From Neurospora intermedia (Eukaryota; Ascomycota; Sordariomycetes; Sordariales; Sordariaceae): a stretch of DNA of 64,000 nt. Shown here piece by piece: positions 49,423 through 63,720 of this stretch. Made by a program: the position numbers and the translations under genes. The notes below the pieces were generated by a model. The model had not been told where the DNA came from. It worked only from the letters and a program-made list of their open reading frames with translations, and did not search any database. The DNA is taken from the NCBI GenBank assembly GCA_037102815.1, contig BTPP01000004.1, forward strand, positions 744,001 to 808,000. Direction: 5' to 3'. Position 1 is the stretch's first letter; the number at the start of each line of letters is the position of its first letter.

Positions 49423-52400
49423 TTAAAGATGCAGGGAGCTTATACCCTTCTCGAACGTAGCCGAATCTACAGTAGCCGACTACAGTGTCGCCGACGACGG
49501 GGAAATGGCGGTAGGAGTAGGTATACGGGTGCGCCTGGGAATCGGGGGAGTAATATCGGTAGTCGTAGACATTATGCCAGTGCGGCCACTACGTTGGCCT
49601 CCACGATCATCACGGTGACCACGGTGGTCACGATGACCACCACCGCCTTGGCCACCGCCGGGATCTCCGCGAGGAGCCTTGCGGCGTCTATCACGAGGAT
49701 CAATAGGACTATCATCATCATCATCATCGTCTTCATCCACATCACGGCGGCGACTGCGACCACCGGGAATAGTGCGTTGACGTTCGGAATACTAAGGGGT
49801 TGGCGTATACTCGTACATCCCGCCAGTATTACGGTCCCGACTATAACCACAGTCTTGAGGATATTAACGGTCTTAACCATAACCGCTATAGCTGTCGTCG
49901 TAAAAGGAGTCCTGACGGCCGCTTCTGCCTTAGCCACCTATATTCTAGCCGCCCCGACGATCATAGTCACGATAATCATAACCACGACCATAACCCTCCC
50001 GACGGTCGTAGCCATGATCATTACGACCACCGGTATCGCTATAGCCGCCGTAGCCACCTCTGTCGTTATGGCCACCTCTATCGTCATAGCCACCTCTAGT
50101 AATGTCACGACCACCTCTAATATTATAGCCACCTCTAATATTACAACTACCTCTAATATTATAGCCACCTCTAATATTACGACTACCTCTGTCGTTATAG
50201 CCACCTCTACTACGGTCGCGATATTTATAATCTCTTCTGGGTAACGGACTAAAGCCAGAACTACCTCTACCTCCACTTCTACTAGCGGGAATAAACTGGT
50301 TATTAGGCATAGGGCGCTATCTATTGGCCAAAGGGTAGGTGTTTTACTGCGCTAGGGGAGGCTGTTTATCGACAATGCTGTTTTGAAGTAGACCTAGATT
50401 AGGGGCTCTAGTAGGCTGTACAACCCTAGGTATAAATTCTAAGGGTATATTAACGAATTAATTACGCTCGACTTTAATATATTTATTATCGAAAGGCAAG
50501 CTTTCGAATATAGCCCGCATAGCTCTATAGGCATTTTCATTAGTAACCCTCCTACTACTACGGGGGCGACCTCTATTTATTTCGTTCTCGGATTTAATAA
50601 TATTAATAAAGATACGACCTATATTGAAAAGCTCTATCTTAATGTAGTAGAAGGGAAATTAGCGTTTATCGCCGAAGGTAGCCTTGTAATTAATATATTT
50701 AGTAATATAAAAGTAAACCTTATCGAAAGTACGTTTATTGAACTAACTATCGATAAACTACTTGAATTGGATTTTATGCTGGGGATTTCCGAATAAGTTA
50801 TATTCGAGAATCTTAGGGTAGTCCGCTACTAAATCTTTAAAGAAGCTAAGCATAGAATCGATAAGGAATTTAGATTTTAATAATTTATAAATATCTATAG
50901 CGTAAAGACGAAGGTCTTTGAACCTTCTATAACGAATATCGATGCCGGGAACGGCCTATTTAACGATCGAACTATAGAACTAATTGTAATGGAATAGGAA
51001 TAAGGCCTACCGAACTTCCTTATTAATTTCGTTAAGGATAAATAGGTAATTATTAAGGATTTTAATACCTTTAGGAAGGTCTTCGATACGTAGGGGTATC
51101 TCGGGCTCTATACTATCTAGTATATACTCGCTAATAATAGGGTCGAAGTTTAAATAAGTAGGAACACCGCTTTACTAAAGACTTCGAAGGCTGGCGCGGC
51201 TTGTAGTATAGAAGAATTTAGGGAAAGATTCTTCGAGACGACGATTATTATCTCTCCTTTTATTTCGATGTGAACGGGATGGTTGGGCGGGAGTCTTAGG
51301 TTGTGTTGAGTTAGTACGATTGGTGTTACGGCTACTACGGCCACTACGGCTATTACCACGGCTACCACGGCTACTACTATAACTATTATGACTATTACGA
51401 TTACTACCGCGATCATAGTTATTACGACCCTCATTATAATTACGGCGACCACTAGGGCTATGTTTATAATTATTATAATTACTGCGACCGCTATGACCAC
51501 GACCTCTATTAACGGCTAGAATTACTAAGATCGAGCTCCTCTTTATCTTCGTTATATTGGATAGGATCTTCGTTATTTTTGTCGTCAGCCTCGGAACGAC
51601 TTTAGTTATAGCCAAATATACCGGAGCGGAAGGTACCGATATCGCCAAATTCTTTTCCTTCTTTATCCTCAATATTATTAATATCTTCGTTAAAGTCCCT
51701 ATAAAACCTATCTTCATAATCAACATTATTTTTATTACCGTAGTTACCTTCACTACTATTATTATCATTATCTTTATAATTAAAATAGCTATATTAACGG
51801 TGAAGACCGCTATATTTATACTATAGATTATAGTAGGAGCTAGATAGTTGAAAGTACTATTATTGAAAATACTTTTAAATAAGAAGGTTAGAGGTAATTG
51901 TACTAGTTAGACTACGCTGAACAGTTATCGCGCCAATTATAAATAATTTATATAGTTGCTGACGATAATTAATAGTATTAGTAGTGGATATACTAATAGT
52001 AGTTATACCAGTAGTAGTTATATCGAAGGGGGGGATAAGTAGAAGTTTAGCGCGCCTAGCTTTCTCTACTATATCCTTTACCTTCTTTTAATTATCTAAT
52101 TCGCGCAACCTTTTAATTATATTATTATAGTTCGTTAAAACTTCGAAAATATTATTATTATTATTATTATTACCTTTACCTTTACAAATAGCCTTAAATA
52201 TTTTAGCCTAGCGTTTCTATACCTCTCTATTATATTAAATTTAATCTAAATAATACGTAAAATATTCGCTAGTCTTTTTAACCTTATATTAAAACGTATT
52301 TTAATTAATTTTATTAAAGATTATAGCCTCCTCTATATTAAATAAACTATTTATATTGCTTATATTTTAGGTACTATATAATATCTTTTTACTAATTTAT

Positions 52401-53035
52401 TTTCTAATAGATTATAGAATTCGGCTTTGTCCTAGAGGGGGCAAATTTAGAAAAGGTTGAAGCGGAGGATATTAAGGCGGCCGGTTTTAGGAAGGATAGT
52501 TTTAGAAGGGTTTATTTAAAAAGGCGGGAAATTAAAGCAAAGGATATTAAAGGGGGCGACGGCTTTAAGAAGACTAGCTTTAATTAAATATAATAGCGGT
52601 AGACGGAGGTAAATAAATTAGTTAATATAAAGTATCTTAATATATAGTAGTTTAATAACCCTATATAGCGGTAGGAAAAGGAAAATAAGTCTAACAATTG
52701 GGAATATACGACTTTTAATATTTATAAGATATATAACGAGTTTATAATATTATATTAGAAGTACTTACTTAGCTACGGCTTTGGGTATCCTTTTAGAGAA
52801 TATCCGTCGATGTAGTAGACTCTATATATTTACTATAGCGCTCCTTTCTAACCGTACTAAACGATTGTTGGGCTCCCTGAGCAATACCAACTGGTGTATT
52901 AGTATATTCGTCGGCAAAGCTGACAACTCTCTTGTCCTTTAAAGGCGCGGCGCCCGAAGGTCCCGCTAGCGCGCTTTGGTCATCTTTGGGCGGGCGACCC
53001 CGCGGGCGACCACTAGCTTTATACTTACTGGGCAT
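49423..53035 (-). pseudogene. Gene B, copy IV, degraded
   Basis: The C-terminal end at 49423 reads GISSLHL after DITPPIPRRTRIPTPTAISP, nearly identical to copy V. RGG-like repeats NIRGGYNIRGG and DRGGYGG lie at 49945-50310. The conserved core occupies about 50330-51250. A Gly/Ser/Arg-rich region with a GRGHSGRS segment lies at about 51280-51510, and an Asn/Asp-rich stretch beyond. The N-terminus at 53035 (MPSKYKASGRPRGRPPK) has the AT-hook also seen in copy II and is open to 52793. The core is heavily AT-shifted, whereas the N-terminal exon and the RGG block are much less so. Confidence 0.75.
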
Positions 53036-53354
53036 CGTTTTAATTAATATTAGTAATACGACTAACGGAATAGATTGTATAATTAAGAGGGATACTTACA
53101 ATAACTATAACCTAAAATAATTATTAGTTAAATCGACGATACTAGACACTAAGCTGAAGGATGGAGGGAAAGGACGTTGAGCACTGCAATTGGAATACTA
53201 TAAAACGAACTGAATAAATAGCGGTGGTCAAATTGAAAGAGTATTAAAATAAAAGGTTAAGAACTCGTTGAAGGTGCAAATAACCGTCGTGTAGTATTTA
53301 GTAGTAGAAGGAGAGGAAGAGGACGAGGGGACTGGGAATTTCGATGTGGTAGTT

Positions 53355-53464
53355 TGTGTGCGCGGGGCACACCCTTCTACCGCCTTCTATACTACACTAT
53401 AGTGCTGGTGGTGAATAGTCCTCATAATTAATTGCCTAATAAGTTAGGATAAAATCGCGGGACT
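53355..53464. promoter_or_regulatory. Bidirectional promoter blocks of copy IV
   Basis: Block 2 (TGTGCGCGGGGCACACCC then TTCTACCGCCTTCTAT, 53357-53390) and block 1 (GGATAAAATCGCGGGAC, 53448-53464) lie between genes B and A in the same order and orientation as in copy V. Confidence 0.5.
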
Positions 53465-53904
53465 TTGTTAATAAGGATAAGTGAAGGTGATAATTATATT
53501 TTAGTATTGAGTGTTTGTCTATAGCGACTATCCAAAGTCTAAAGTAGGCCGTCCCTGAGGTGCGGTTCGAACTATAGGCTTGGCAGGGGAAGTAGCCAAT
53601 TAAATACAGGGGATGCCCAGCGACCTTTCTAGACTGGACCCTGAATGATACTGACGTAGGTGCTTGATGTGAATAGGAGACGGGAATAAATACGTTAAGG
53701 GGGGTTAGGATTAATATATATAAAATGAATAGTTATGTGAAGTGTTTGTATATTTTAGACTGGTTATGTAGTAAGTAGAATAGATTCGACTATTCCTTGT
53801 AATTCTAGTATTGGATCAACCTAGAAATCTTCCAATTCTTACTAATTCTCCCCTTAATACTATATCTCTCGTCTTTATACCCTTTTAACTATAGTAAGGT
53901 CAAC

Positions 53905-56900
53905 ATGCTGCGTAAGCCCCGGCCAAGGCACTAGCCTACCGTGCGTACTAATAATATTATCAACCGGCCGTTATAATATTTTCACGTTGACCGTGGCCGA
54001 CGAATTCCTGTCCCAAATATCTACCTATATGCTAACCAGTCGAGAAGATCAGTAACAAGATCGCCGAGCTCTGGCCCGGTGTTTGGCGACGATAACGACG
54101 ACAATAATAACAATAATAATGACAATGACAATAATATACTTGATACAATCGGTCCAGACAACGAGTGGGAGGATATTAAGGATGATAATAATATAGTAGA
54201 TGAAGGTAGGTACCAATTAAATACCTAATTTATTAATCTAATACTAATATAAGATAAACGACGGCATAATCGATCAAAACGCTTTATTTAGTAGTAATAT
54301 CGATTTCGCCGATATCCGGCGCCGGTTTACTAATTTAAAAATCGATGAATAAAAACTTCGTATAGACATCGAGTACGATGAACGGGAATTTGACCGATAA
54401 GAGCCCAATACTATTAAATTTAACGAAGAATTTATCGACGAATAGGTCGCTAAACAAATTAATCGCCTAGAAGAACCAAAGATTATTGAAAGCGTTATAT
54501 CGTATAGATTTATAACCAATAAGTCCAAACTTTTACGGCATTACTATAATAAGCACAAGGGATTCTCCGACTTTGAAATACTATTCGGCCTATATATATA
54601 TATTAACCGTATGTCCCGCAAATAGTATAAGATATAGGTGTAGATGTTAGGCGTATTGCGGAGTTGTAATAGCTACCGTATTCCGGTTATTGAACGGCTT
54701 CCCAAATAACAAACAACCTTCAAAAAACGTATTTTACGTAGACTACCTTTACTAGATATAAGGATTATAAGTATACCGTTGTAAGTTTTGAGAATGAGGA
54801 CGGAGTCGGTACGTTAGAAATAAGAGTAGTAAGCGAAGCGTAATACATCCGAATAAGAAGATAAGGATAAGAATATCGAGGTAGACTTAGAATTATAGGA
54901 GGATTCTAATTCCAACCAATCAGCCGCGGCCGAACAACAACCAAACGACTAACAACCAAACCCAAATACGGTCTTAGTACCCCTGTACTTTATAGACTCT
55001 AAATCTCTCTTCTAGGTATTTCTCAATTCGGATACAGCTACAACATTATACAAAGGTATAGCCCATCTAGTAAATAATCTAATAGAGCTATATTATATAC
55101 CTTACTAGTCATTATCCATTCGTACAATATCTGGCGAGTATACGTATTTTGTTAGTAATTCTAACGATAATAGGAAGGCTATTTTCCTATTAGATTTTAT
55201 CTACTTCTATTATTGCAAAGAGAATAGTTATTGTAATTATTGCTTAAATAACGACTATTATAACTATATAATATATATTGGCCGTGTTAAGGCTGTTGGT
55301 AAAAATTATACCGACGATTTCTACGAATATCAAAGGGAGGTTACGCTTATTATTAACGAATGCGTGGATATTAATATTATTGAGCAAGAATTTCCAGGAC
55401 TGGGTATGCACTACTAAGTGGGTTAGGATATATATTTTAGAAAGTTTGAATTTATAATGCGTGTGGACGAAGAGTACTGGATACTTTAATGTTGGGCTGA
55501 CTAGTTTGTACCTGTTAATTCCGACTATTTTGACGGTAATAATCTGGATGATCCGAGTCCGGCTATCCTAGGTAGAAGGTTTAGATTAGACTTTGCGAAA
55601 TATTCGATAGAGCTATATATGGAGAAAAGAAAGAATTTTTTTTTGGTTCGCCGAGTTTTTGATAAAGTGGGGTTTAATGAGAAAGAGGGTATTGGCTATC
55701 GAATAGACCCTGAGGATCCCGACTCTGAAAGACAAATTTACCCTTTTGCCTATACTTTACCCCCTCGAGTGGAATTGGAAATTAAGGTATTTGGTTGTGC
55801 AATCTTTGAGGATTAATAGGATAGAGTTAACGGTGGTATAGATGTACTAAGCTGTTTAGTGTTTATATTTATTGACGGCTTTGGCGTTTATTGTAACGCC
55901 CGGCGGTTAGTTATGGGTATATACTAGAGCCCTGCCGGCCTATCTTTTGGAAATGGCCGTACTAGAAATGCTAATATTTTTCTATTGGTTTTGGGCCCTT
56001 ATGCTTCCAACTTCGACGATGTTATTAAATGTTTTGGCTGTTTAATGCCGCTTGATTAGGGTATAGTAATAATAGAAATTTATAGTAGACTTACTATGGT
56101 GTTGGCATTTACGCTTTGTTATATTGGCGATATGCTATAATAGAACTAGAATACTAGTATTATCGGTATAGCCGGCTATAAATTCTGTTGTTTTTATTTC
56201 GTTGGCCTACAATACGTCGTTAATTATTAAAACGTTATTCGCGGTATAGGAACCCCCGAGATTAATAGGTTCTATTATTAATATATGTAAATATAGTACG
56301 AAGTAGATAATAATTTATTCGTTAAAAAAGATAAGGCTGCTTTTAGGACCTAGTAGGGTATTAACAAAATACGGCTAGTATTATTCGATTTAACGCTAGC
56401 GCTAGATACTATTATGACCCGGGTTCTAGATCCAGTATATTCTGAATACAAGGGTATAATAGCCGCTATTTACGAAATGCTTCTTAAGGTCTTTTTTACG
56501 CCCAAGGCACGTATTGAGTATGGCCGTATACTTCGTAGCTGGCCGTTCCCTTCTGGTTGGAACGCTTTGCCTTCTATCTTATACCTGGACGTATACAATT
56601 TATTACAATATGCCTAATAGTCAATTATTATTGCACCCCTTCTAGAAGCATAGTTACGGAAAGATTATATCAACCGATATGCCTGGGCTGCTTGGAAGGC
56701 TATAATACAACCCAATCGTATTGACTCGGACGGGGAAGATAACGATAAAGACGACGAAGCAGACGACAGTTTATTGAGCTGTATCGTATAGGCTATGGCA
56801 ATGATGGTTTAGAGCAACGCGGTGTTAATAAATACTAGAAATACCAAACAGGTATACGAGAAAATCGAAAATATTACCTTCAATGGAAGGGTATAGTATG

Positions 56901-58667
56901 AAAAACTGTGCCAGGCTGTAGCATGTGCAGTAGCTAAGAATCCGAGAGCGTACTAAGTATTCGAAAATCGAGTTCGTTATCCGTTACAAATATCATCTCG
57001 GATTTCGTCAGCAAGTAGACTAATAAGTGCTGGGGGCCTTAGTGCTACGAGTGGCCGTAGTGGAAGCGGCCTAGTAGATATCGATATGCTAGATAATGTA
57101 GAGATATTTAATGAAGACGAAGAATAGGGGGTTGTGAATGTAGCGGCGGAAGCGACCAACCTTCCCAAGCGTACGAAGGAGTATATTAGAAAAGCATTAC
57201 GGCCGAACGTGCATCTGGGTATGCATTATAGTCGTCTTTATAATGAGTATAGTCTACCTAATTTACTTAATATACTAGCGGAAGAGAAATATTACAAGTA
57301 AGTAGCACTAGCAATTATACCCGAAACCTTATTACGCCCGTATTATACGAAATTTCGGCCCGGCGCCGGGCCGCCCTATATAATTCTTTCCCAATTATAT
57401 ATACAAAACCAGTACCTACAATTAGGATAATAATGTTTAAGGAATTGAAGCTAATAATAATAAAATAAACGATTCAAAGCAATAGCCTAAACGATTAATA
57501 GCCGAGATATCGAAAAATAGATCCTCGAATAGGAGCGTATTATTTATACTATTCGTTTCGCGCTACTCAATTTATTTGCCGATACCGACCGTGCTTTAAT
57601 AAATTAAATTAGTATTTTAGCCTAGCAAGCGCCGACACTATTCGAAGACCTTTTTTAACGTAATAATAAAGTTAGGCTTAGTATTACCCCTTATCCAATT
57701 GAAGAGGAGGAGTTAGATATTCCCAACGCAAGCGAAAACTACTTGCAACCTGCCATTATTGGCAAGTTCGAGAAAGCTAAGATGCGTAACGTATATCACC
57801 CCGTTATTGGATATGGCAATTACTTACTATTATTATTATATTAAATATCGGATACCTTCCGCCGGGCGCTATCTATAGTATACGAGCTAAATTATAGTAT
57901 TGATGTTAAGCGATTTGGCCCAGGTGCTATTCAATACTTAAATCGAATGTTATTTGTAGACTAGTAAGTGTGCCTTATCCTATATCTATTATTAAATAAA
58001 CGTTGGCCATATGTTGAAGTAGGTACCAGCCTTATACCCGCCGTGATATATGCCTAGCACTGATCCTCGTGCCTTACTGTGCCTGGATTCCGAAACCCCG
58101 AGTCTACTTCCCTGAGCTATCCTAGTATATTACTTTAGTAGATGTACGGCCTTACTACCCCTTGGCAGGCTCATCTATACTAATAGCACATTGTGACGTT
58201 AATATATAATGTTTACGTATATTGCCAGAGGGCTACATCATACCTCGCATCACCGTACGTTAGATTATCCTATTTACAGAAATCCGAGTATATTGTACCG
58301 AAATTAGGATTATAATTAATAAAATGTATATAGGACCTTCCGAAGATACATATACAATATAGGAGACAACATCAGATACCGCGATAATAATATATTCGGC
58401 CGTATTAACCATATTTTTACGTACGAGTAAAGCCGCTATAGCGAGCGATATATCTTTCTAATAATTATAAAAATAGTAGTATTAAATATTATAAATATTA
58501 ACCTTAACCTACCCTGTATTTTTCTATAGGAAGCGCTAATTATTGGCTTGCCAGCGATTTTGATAGAAAGGGTGTATATTGTAGACGTCTCGAAGCTTTA
58601 CGAGCGCTAGAAACGAAATTATCGACCAGCGTTAACGTTGGTGTTTTGGGATATTATTTGGATGTAA
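53905..58667 (+). pseudogene. Gene A, copy IV, RIP-degraded
   Basis: Starts MLRKPRPRH at 53905. The exon 1 donor GTAGGT follows DEG near 54205. Exon 2 includes GEYTYFVSNS and, open at 55619-55816, FFLVRRVFDKV. FIDGFGVYCN (about 55869) and the CxxC region (about 56180) mark the core. Exon 3 begins near 56455 (EMLLKVFFTPKARIEYGRIL, open at 56414-56617). The exon 3 donor GTAAGT is near 57299. Exon 4 carries the shared TAG at 57518. The last exon ends VFWDIIWM-stop at 58665-58667. Many Gln/Trp codons have become stops. The intron positions support the five-exon model of copy V. Confidence 0.78.
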
Positions 58668-59558
58668 TAGCTATATTACACCAGTGGTAGACGTGCGAAA
58701 AAGAGGTACTTCCCAATTGATTATACGTAATTATACCAGATCATTTTATTCTTAACGACTGTGCGAGCTACTAATAGGTCTAATATATATACAATATCTA
58801 CTATAAATATACTAACCACCCAGCTATAGTTTAGTATATTAAGGACTTCTTTCCTAACGTTCCATCTATTCTTTTCATCGCCGTCGCAAATCAGAAGTCT
58901 AACCGTGATGTATACTATCTATGCCCTGTGTAGCCCTGTCTAATCGCTATATTAATTCTTTATGTCTGTGCTGCTAGTGTAGCTTTCGTATGTTTGTCTC
59001 TGTTGTGTGACAATTGACCAATTCAATTCAAATTGTTCCAGATGAACTGTACTGTAACGACCTGATGGCTGCGCCGGCTACCGACAGTGCGGTAGTATTG
59101 TATAGCTGAGGAGTTCCTTCGTTCCGTCTATAGTATAGACGGTGCGCGCTCGGTCGGAATATAGTGTAGTGAACCGTGCAGTGCGCTACGTCGGCGGCAT
59201 TAGGTGGGTTCGGGCGGTGTAGGCACTGGCACTGGCATTGTAGTCGTAGGTAGATAATTAAATGCAAGCGTCCCTCGCGACTTCCCTATCATTCTGTACC
59301 ATTATGCATGCATGCATGCATGCATGCATGCAGGCCGGCCCACATCTGGACAGGGATCAATTTTTCTGAGCCGGGTGCCAATCTACCGTGGGAAATCTGG
59401 TGCTGTGCCAATCTACCGTGGGAAATCCGCCCTGGTGCCAAATTACCGTACTTAGCTATTTACCGTAGAGCGACCGTAGAATGTGCAGTTACGGTATATA
59501 CGTACCGTAGCGGCACGGTACCAGAACGGTATCTACGAGTCCTATATATCCAACTAAG
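58668..59558. repeat. Gene-A-side subterminal region of copy IV
   Basis: About 890 bp without a gene. The stretch 58950-59460 is little mutated and copy-specific. It includes a (TGCA)n tract at 59304-59332 and a direct repeat of CCAATCTACCGTGGGAAATC at about 59378-59430. Nine ACGGT/ACCGT motifs lie between 59384 and 59540, and the element ends at 59558. Confidence 0.65.
59304..59332. repeat. (TGCA)n microsatellite
   Basis: An uninterrupted ATGC run of about seven units in the subterminal region of copy IV. Confidence 0.95.
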
Positions 59559-60460
59559 AGGCTACCTTCGGCGATAAGGAAAATATTTAATTTTTCTTTT
59601 TTAAAAACGTAGTCTCTGAACTTAATATTATAATATATAGGATTATTCAATCCGAAGCCTAATTTAATACTAGCCGTATAGAATTATAGGCCAAAAAGAA
59701 GGACCGGAATTTACGTAACGAAATATTAATAATATACAATACCCTCGCCTTCTATCTATTATTTAAAAACATCGAAAGGGAGGATTTTATCGAAGTACCG
59801 GCCGAATTCGTAATTAACTAACAAACCCATTAGAATACTATCAATAAGGAAATACTAAAAAGATCTATTATTAGCGCGCCTCCCTACTATAAATGTAATA
59901 GATAATCGTACCCCTATACAAGTACCTAACGCTTAATACCGGCTATTTAAGTCTAATAATCTACTAGTAGTAGCAATAGTAGTCCTTACTATATTTCTAA
60001 TCCTAATTCTACAACGGACAATCTTCATTATTATAATAGTCCGTATAATCGTCCCCGCGGTAATAACCGTTATAATAAACGTCGTAATAACTATTATAAT
60101 AATAATCGTAGTAATTATAACCGCAATAATTATTATAATAATAACTATTAAAATATATCCGGTAAAAGAAATTAATTATTCACCCTTACGCCCGCATAGC
60201 CTTAATAGTAGTAATAGTACCCAATTAAATAATATAACGACTACGAAGATAATTATAATTTACCTAATCGTCGCCGCTATTAAGGTTATAGTTATAGCCG
60301 CCGTACGTATTCCTTAGCCGATATTCCTAAGACCTATTATAAATATTATAAATATATTAATAAAACTATCGATATTATACCCTATATCCCGAAGCGCAAC
60401 CGCAAGTAGGCTCCTACTATTTTATTAGCTATACTAAATTATTATTCTTCCGCCGGTATA
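59559..60460 (+). pseudogene. Gene B, copy III, 3' part beyond copy IV
   Basis: Directly after the right end of copy IV the sequence reads EATFGDKENI, which continues the core interrupted at 38018 (copy V: QATFNDKEYI). The core ends with FIEVPAEFV (about 59790). Asn/Tyr-rich repeats NYNRNNYYNN follow at 60050-60150, and the C-terminal equivalent of DITPPVPRR at about 60370. It then runs without a subterminal region into copy VI, so the right end of copy III is missing. AT-shifted with many stops. Confidence 0.75.
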
Positions 60461-63400
60461 AATCGTTATCAATTAGCTATCGGGTAATTATCGGTCCTAT
60501 ATAGAGGAGGTAATTCGTTAACGAGGGTATTTTCAAAATAATCTAAATTTAGGGCTCTAAATAAATTAATAATTAGGGCAACCTATTCTAATAGTATATT
60601 AATAAACTAATTATATTCAATATCCTTATACCGAAGTATAAAGGGTAGGGATTTATATTTCTAGCGTATATCCCAGCGTAAATTCTTATTAGTAACCTAT
60701 AATTTACTTAATTAGCGGTTTATATTTATAGCCCATTCGGATTTAATAATACAAAGCTAATAAGGACCTATATTCTATAATTCCATTTCTAGGTAGAACT
60801 AAACAAACAACTACTTATTACTAAAGCTTTCCTCGTAATTAATATACTTAATAATATAAATATATATTTAATTGAACGTACGTTTATTAATCTAATTAGA
60901 AATTAAGGTTTTAAAGGCTCACTTATACTCTAAATTTAATATATCCAAATCGCAGTCAAAGATATAAAGGTTATCTAAAACAATATCTAAAAAGAATTGC
61001 CGTATAATTATAATAAGGTAATAAAATTTCAATATTCAATAAGTATCCAAAGTATATTTATAAAGGATTTTAAACCTAGTCTTCCTAACATCAATCTAAT
61101 AATTATATACCCGCTTAATAATAATACCAAAAAACCAATTATAATAAAATAGAAATAATACCTACTAAACTTCTTTATTAATTTCATTAATTATAGTTAA
61201 ATTATCCTTTAGTATAATAATACCCCTTAGGACATTTCTAAATAACGGAGTCTCAAGAATTCTAAGGTTTACAATATAATAGTAATTATTAGTAATAAGA
61301 TTATATTATAAACGAAGGGGTATATTACCAATCTCTCAAATAGCCTATAGATTAATATAAATAGGTTCTTAAAAATATTCGGGGTAAACATCCTCTAATC
61401 GGTCAATACTATTCCATCTTCATCGAATTAAACTACCTTCACTACTACCGTAATTAATATTATTAAGGGTCTCTAAATAATTAGATCTATTATAGTCCTT
61501 AAAATCTTATTTATTAAAATTACCAAGGTTAATATTATTAATATCGTCTTCAGGATTTTCGAAATTAGAATTAACTTCTTCTTATACTCTACCTAACGTA
61601 TTAGAACGATTATAAGCGCTAAAATAATTAAGAATAATAGATTAATTGAAAGTAGTAGGACGATTAAAGGAAATAGGATAATTAGGGGTAGTATAACGGC
61701 TAAGAACAATAAACTAATTAGGAGTATTAATATCGCCAAAATTAAAATCCTCTTCGTCTTTATTAAATTTATTAGTTTAAAAAATACTTTCGATACCTAT
61801 TACTAAATATATACCAATATTTTAGCTTATAGCGATAGAAAGGGGCGTATAACTAAAAGTAACTTTACTAGGAATAGAAGGAAGTATACAGCTAGATATA
61901 TTAAGGATAGAAGGTAGTACTATACTACCCGGCTTATTGCTAGGGATAAAAGGGGGTATATTACTAAATTTAATACTAAGGGTAGAAGGTAGTATTATAC
62001 TACCCGGCTTAGTATTATCGAATTTCTTAAAGAAGGAAAGTAAAATTACTATCCTTTTCAATTTTTACAATATTATAATTCTCTTTACCAAGTCTTCCGC
62101 TACTTTCTTAAACCATTTCAGGGTTAAAGGTTCATTATCGGACTCGGAACTTCTACCTCCAAATTTAATTATAGGTTTAACCCTCGCTTTAACCTTCTAT
62201 TATTTAAATTTATATACCGTTCGTTCGATTAAATCCTTTTAATATTCTAATTTATTACTAAATCGATTAACCTCGTTATATAGCCAATTATATTCTTCGA
62301 AATTCAAATCCAAATTTCGAACTCATTCTTCGGTATTTTATAATCGAATTTTCAAATTATTTAATTTACATTATTCTCATTATTACTAAATTTCCTTATT
62401 AAGCCCCGCAATAGAAGAAAAATATATACTTTTATTTATAGCCGCTATACTCTAATTATTACATAATTAACCTTTATTTAGTAAATAGCTACGACTATTA
62501 CTACAATTATAATTACAATTGCAATTACAATTTAATAAAGGGGGTAATAAGTAATTAGAAGGGGGAGGTAGTTATTAACTATAACCGTAACTATAATTAC
62601 TACTAAAAGGCGGGGGTAAATAGTAATTAGGAAATAGTAATTATTAATTATAATTAAGGGGGGGAGGTTAATAAGGTTACTAATTATAATTAAAAAGGAA
62701 GGGTTAATAATTAAAATAAAGACCGGAAGGTTATTAACCGCAATTAAATAGCGAAGGTTAGTAGCTAGGTTATTAATTACAATTAAGTAAAAGGGATAAT
62801 TAATAATTAAAGTAAAGATTAAATAATAATTAATTATAATTAAAGGGGGAAGGTTAATGAAATTACTAATTACAATTAAATAAAGGGAGAAGAGATTAAC
62901 CGTAATTAAAAAGGGATAATTAATATTAGGGTAGTTTAATTATCTTCTAACGTAGTAACTATATATTATATTTTAATAAATTATTATCTAGGACTAAATA
63001 TTACTATTAATATTACTAATATTAATATTATTAATATTAATTATAACAATTTTATAATATTACTTTAGGCGTAATAAATTTGGGGGGAGGTTGTCGGATT
63101 GCCGCCTAGGAATCTTTAATTAAAGGATTAATTAAATTAATTGTAGTAGATTTAGAATAAATAATAGTCTTTTTAAAATTCTTTTTAACTATAATCTGAG
63201 GGCTTAATTTAACCAGCGAAGTAATATTACGGAAGCCCTATTACAATATAGAATTATTAGAATTATATATTAAATATAATATTTGTAATATTAATTTATT
63301 TAGGCCTATATTTTAAGAATCTATTAATAGGTACTAATTGTATATATAAGCGCTTACGCCGGCTTTATAGGGCTTATAGTAGACGAACTAAATATACTAC

Positions 63401-63720
63401 TAATAATTTACTATTATTTATTATAATCTTTATAATCGTCTTTATAATGATAGCCGTCGTTACTATTATTGCGGCCTTAATAACCTTCGAAGCTAACGGT
63501 CCTCTTAATCTTCTATAAATTAATTGTAGAAGTAAATAGTTTTCTCTTCCTCTTTACAAAGCCCTCCATCTAAATTATTATATTAGTATTATTATACACT
63601 AAATTAAATTAAAATGATATTTATAGTAATTTATAAAGTAGGAAAGACTTAATTTAAAATAATAATTGTAAATAGTTGCAAATTAATTAAATCCTATTAT
63701 AAGAGGCGGAGTTCGAGATA
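60460..63720 (-). pseudogene. Gene B, copy VI, degraded and 3'-truncated
   Basis: Near 60475-60580 the reverse strand reads ALNLDYFENTLVNELPPLYRTDNYPIAN, split here as ALNLDYFENTLVN and LPPLYRTDNYPIAN. It closely matches APNLDYLENTLVN and LPPLRRTNNYPIAN of copy I, so copies I and VI are close relatives. The core occupies about 60540-61420. Tandem SILPSI/KPGSIVLPS-type repeats lie at 61850-62010, a Pro/Tyr/Asn repeat region at 62500-62950, and an acidic region near 63400-63470. The 3' part is lost at the junction with copy III. Heavily AT-shifted. Confidence 0.65.

Larger units (their letters stand above)
49347..59558. mobile_element. Copy IV, main segment (RIP-degraded)
   Basis: Continuation of copy IV after the copy V insertion. 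It holds gene B (reverse), the divergent promoter, gene A (forward), and the gene-A-side end, which reads CTAAG at 59558. Reverse-complemented, that end is CTTAGTTGGATATATAGGAC, similar to the left end at 38019. The AG at 59559-59560 repeats 38017-38018. Confidence 0.85.
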
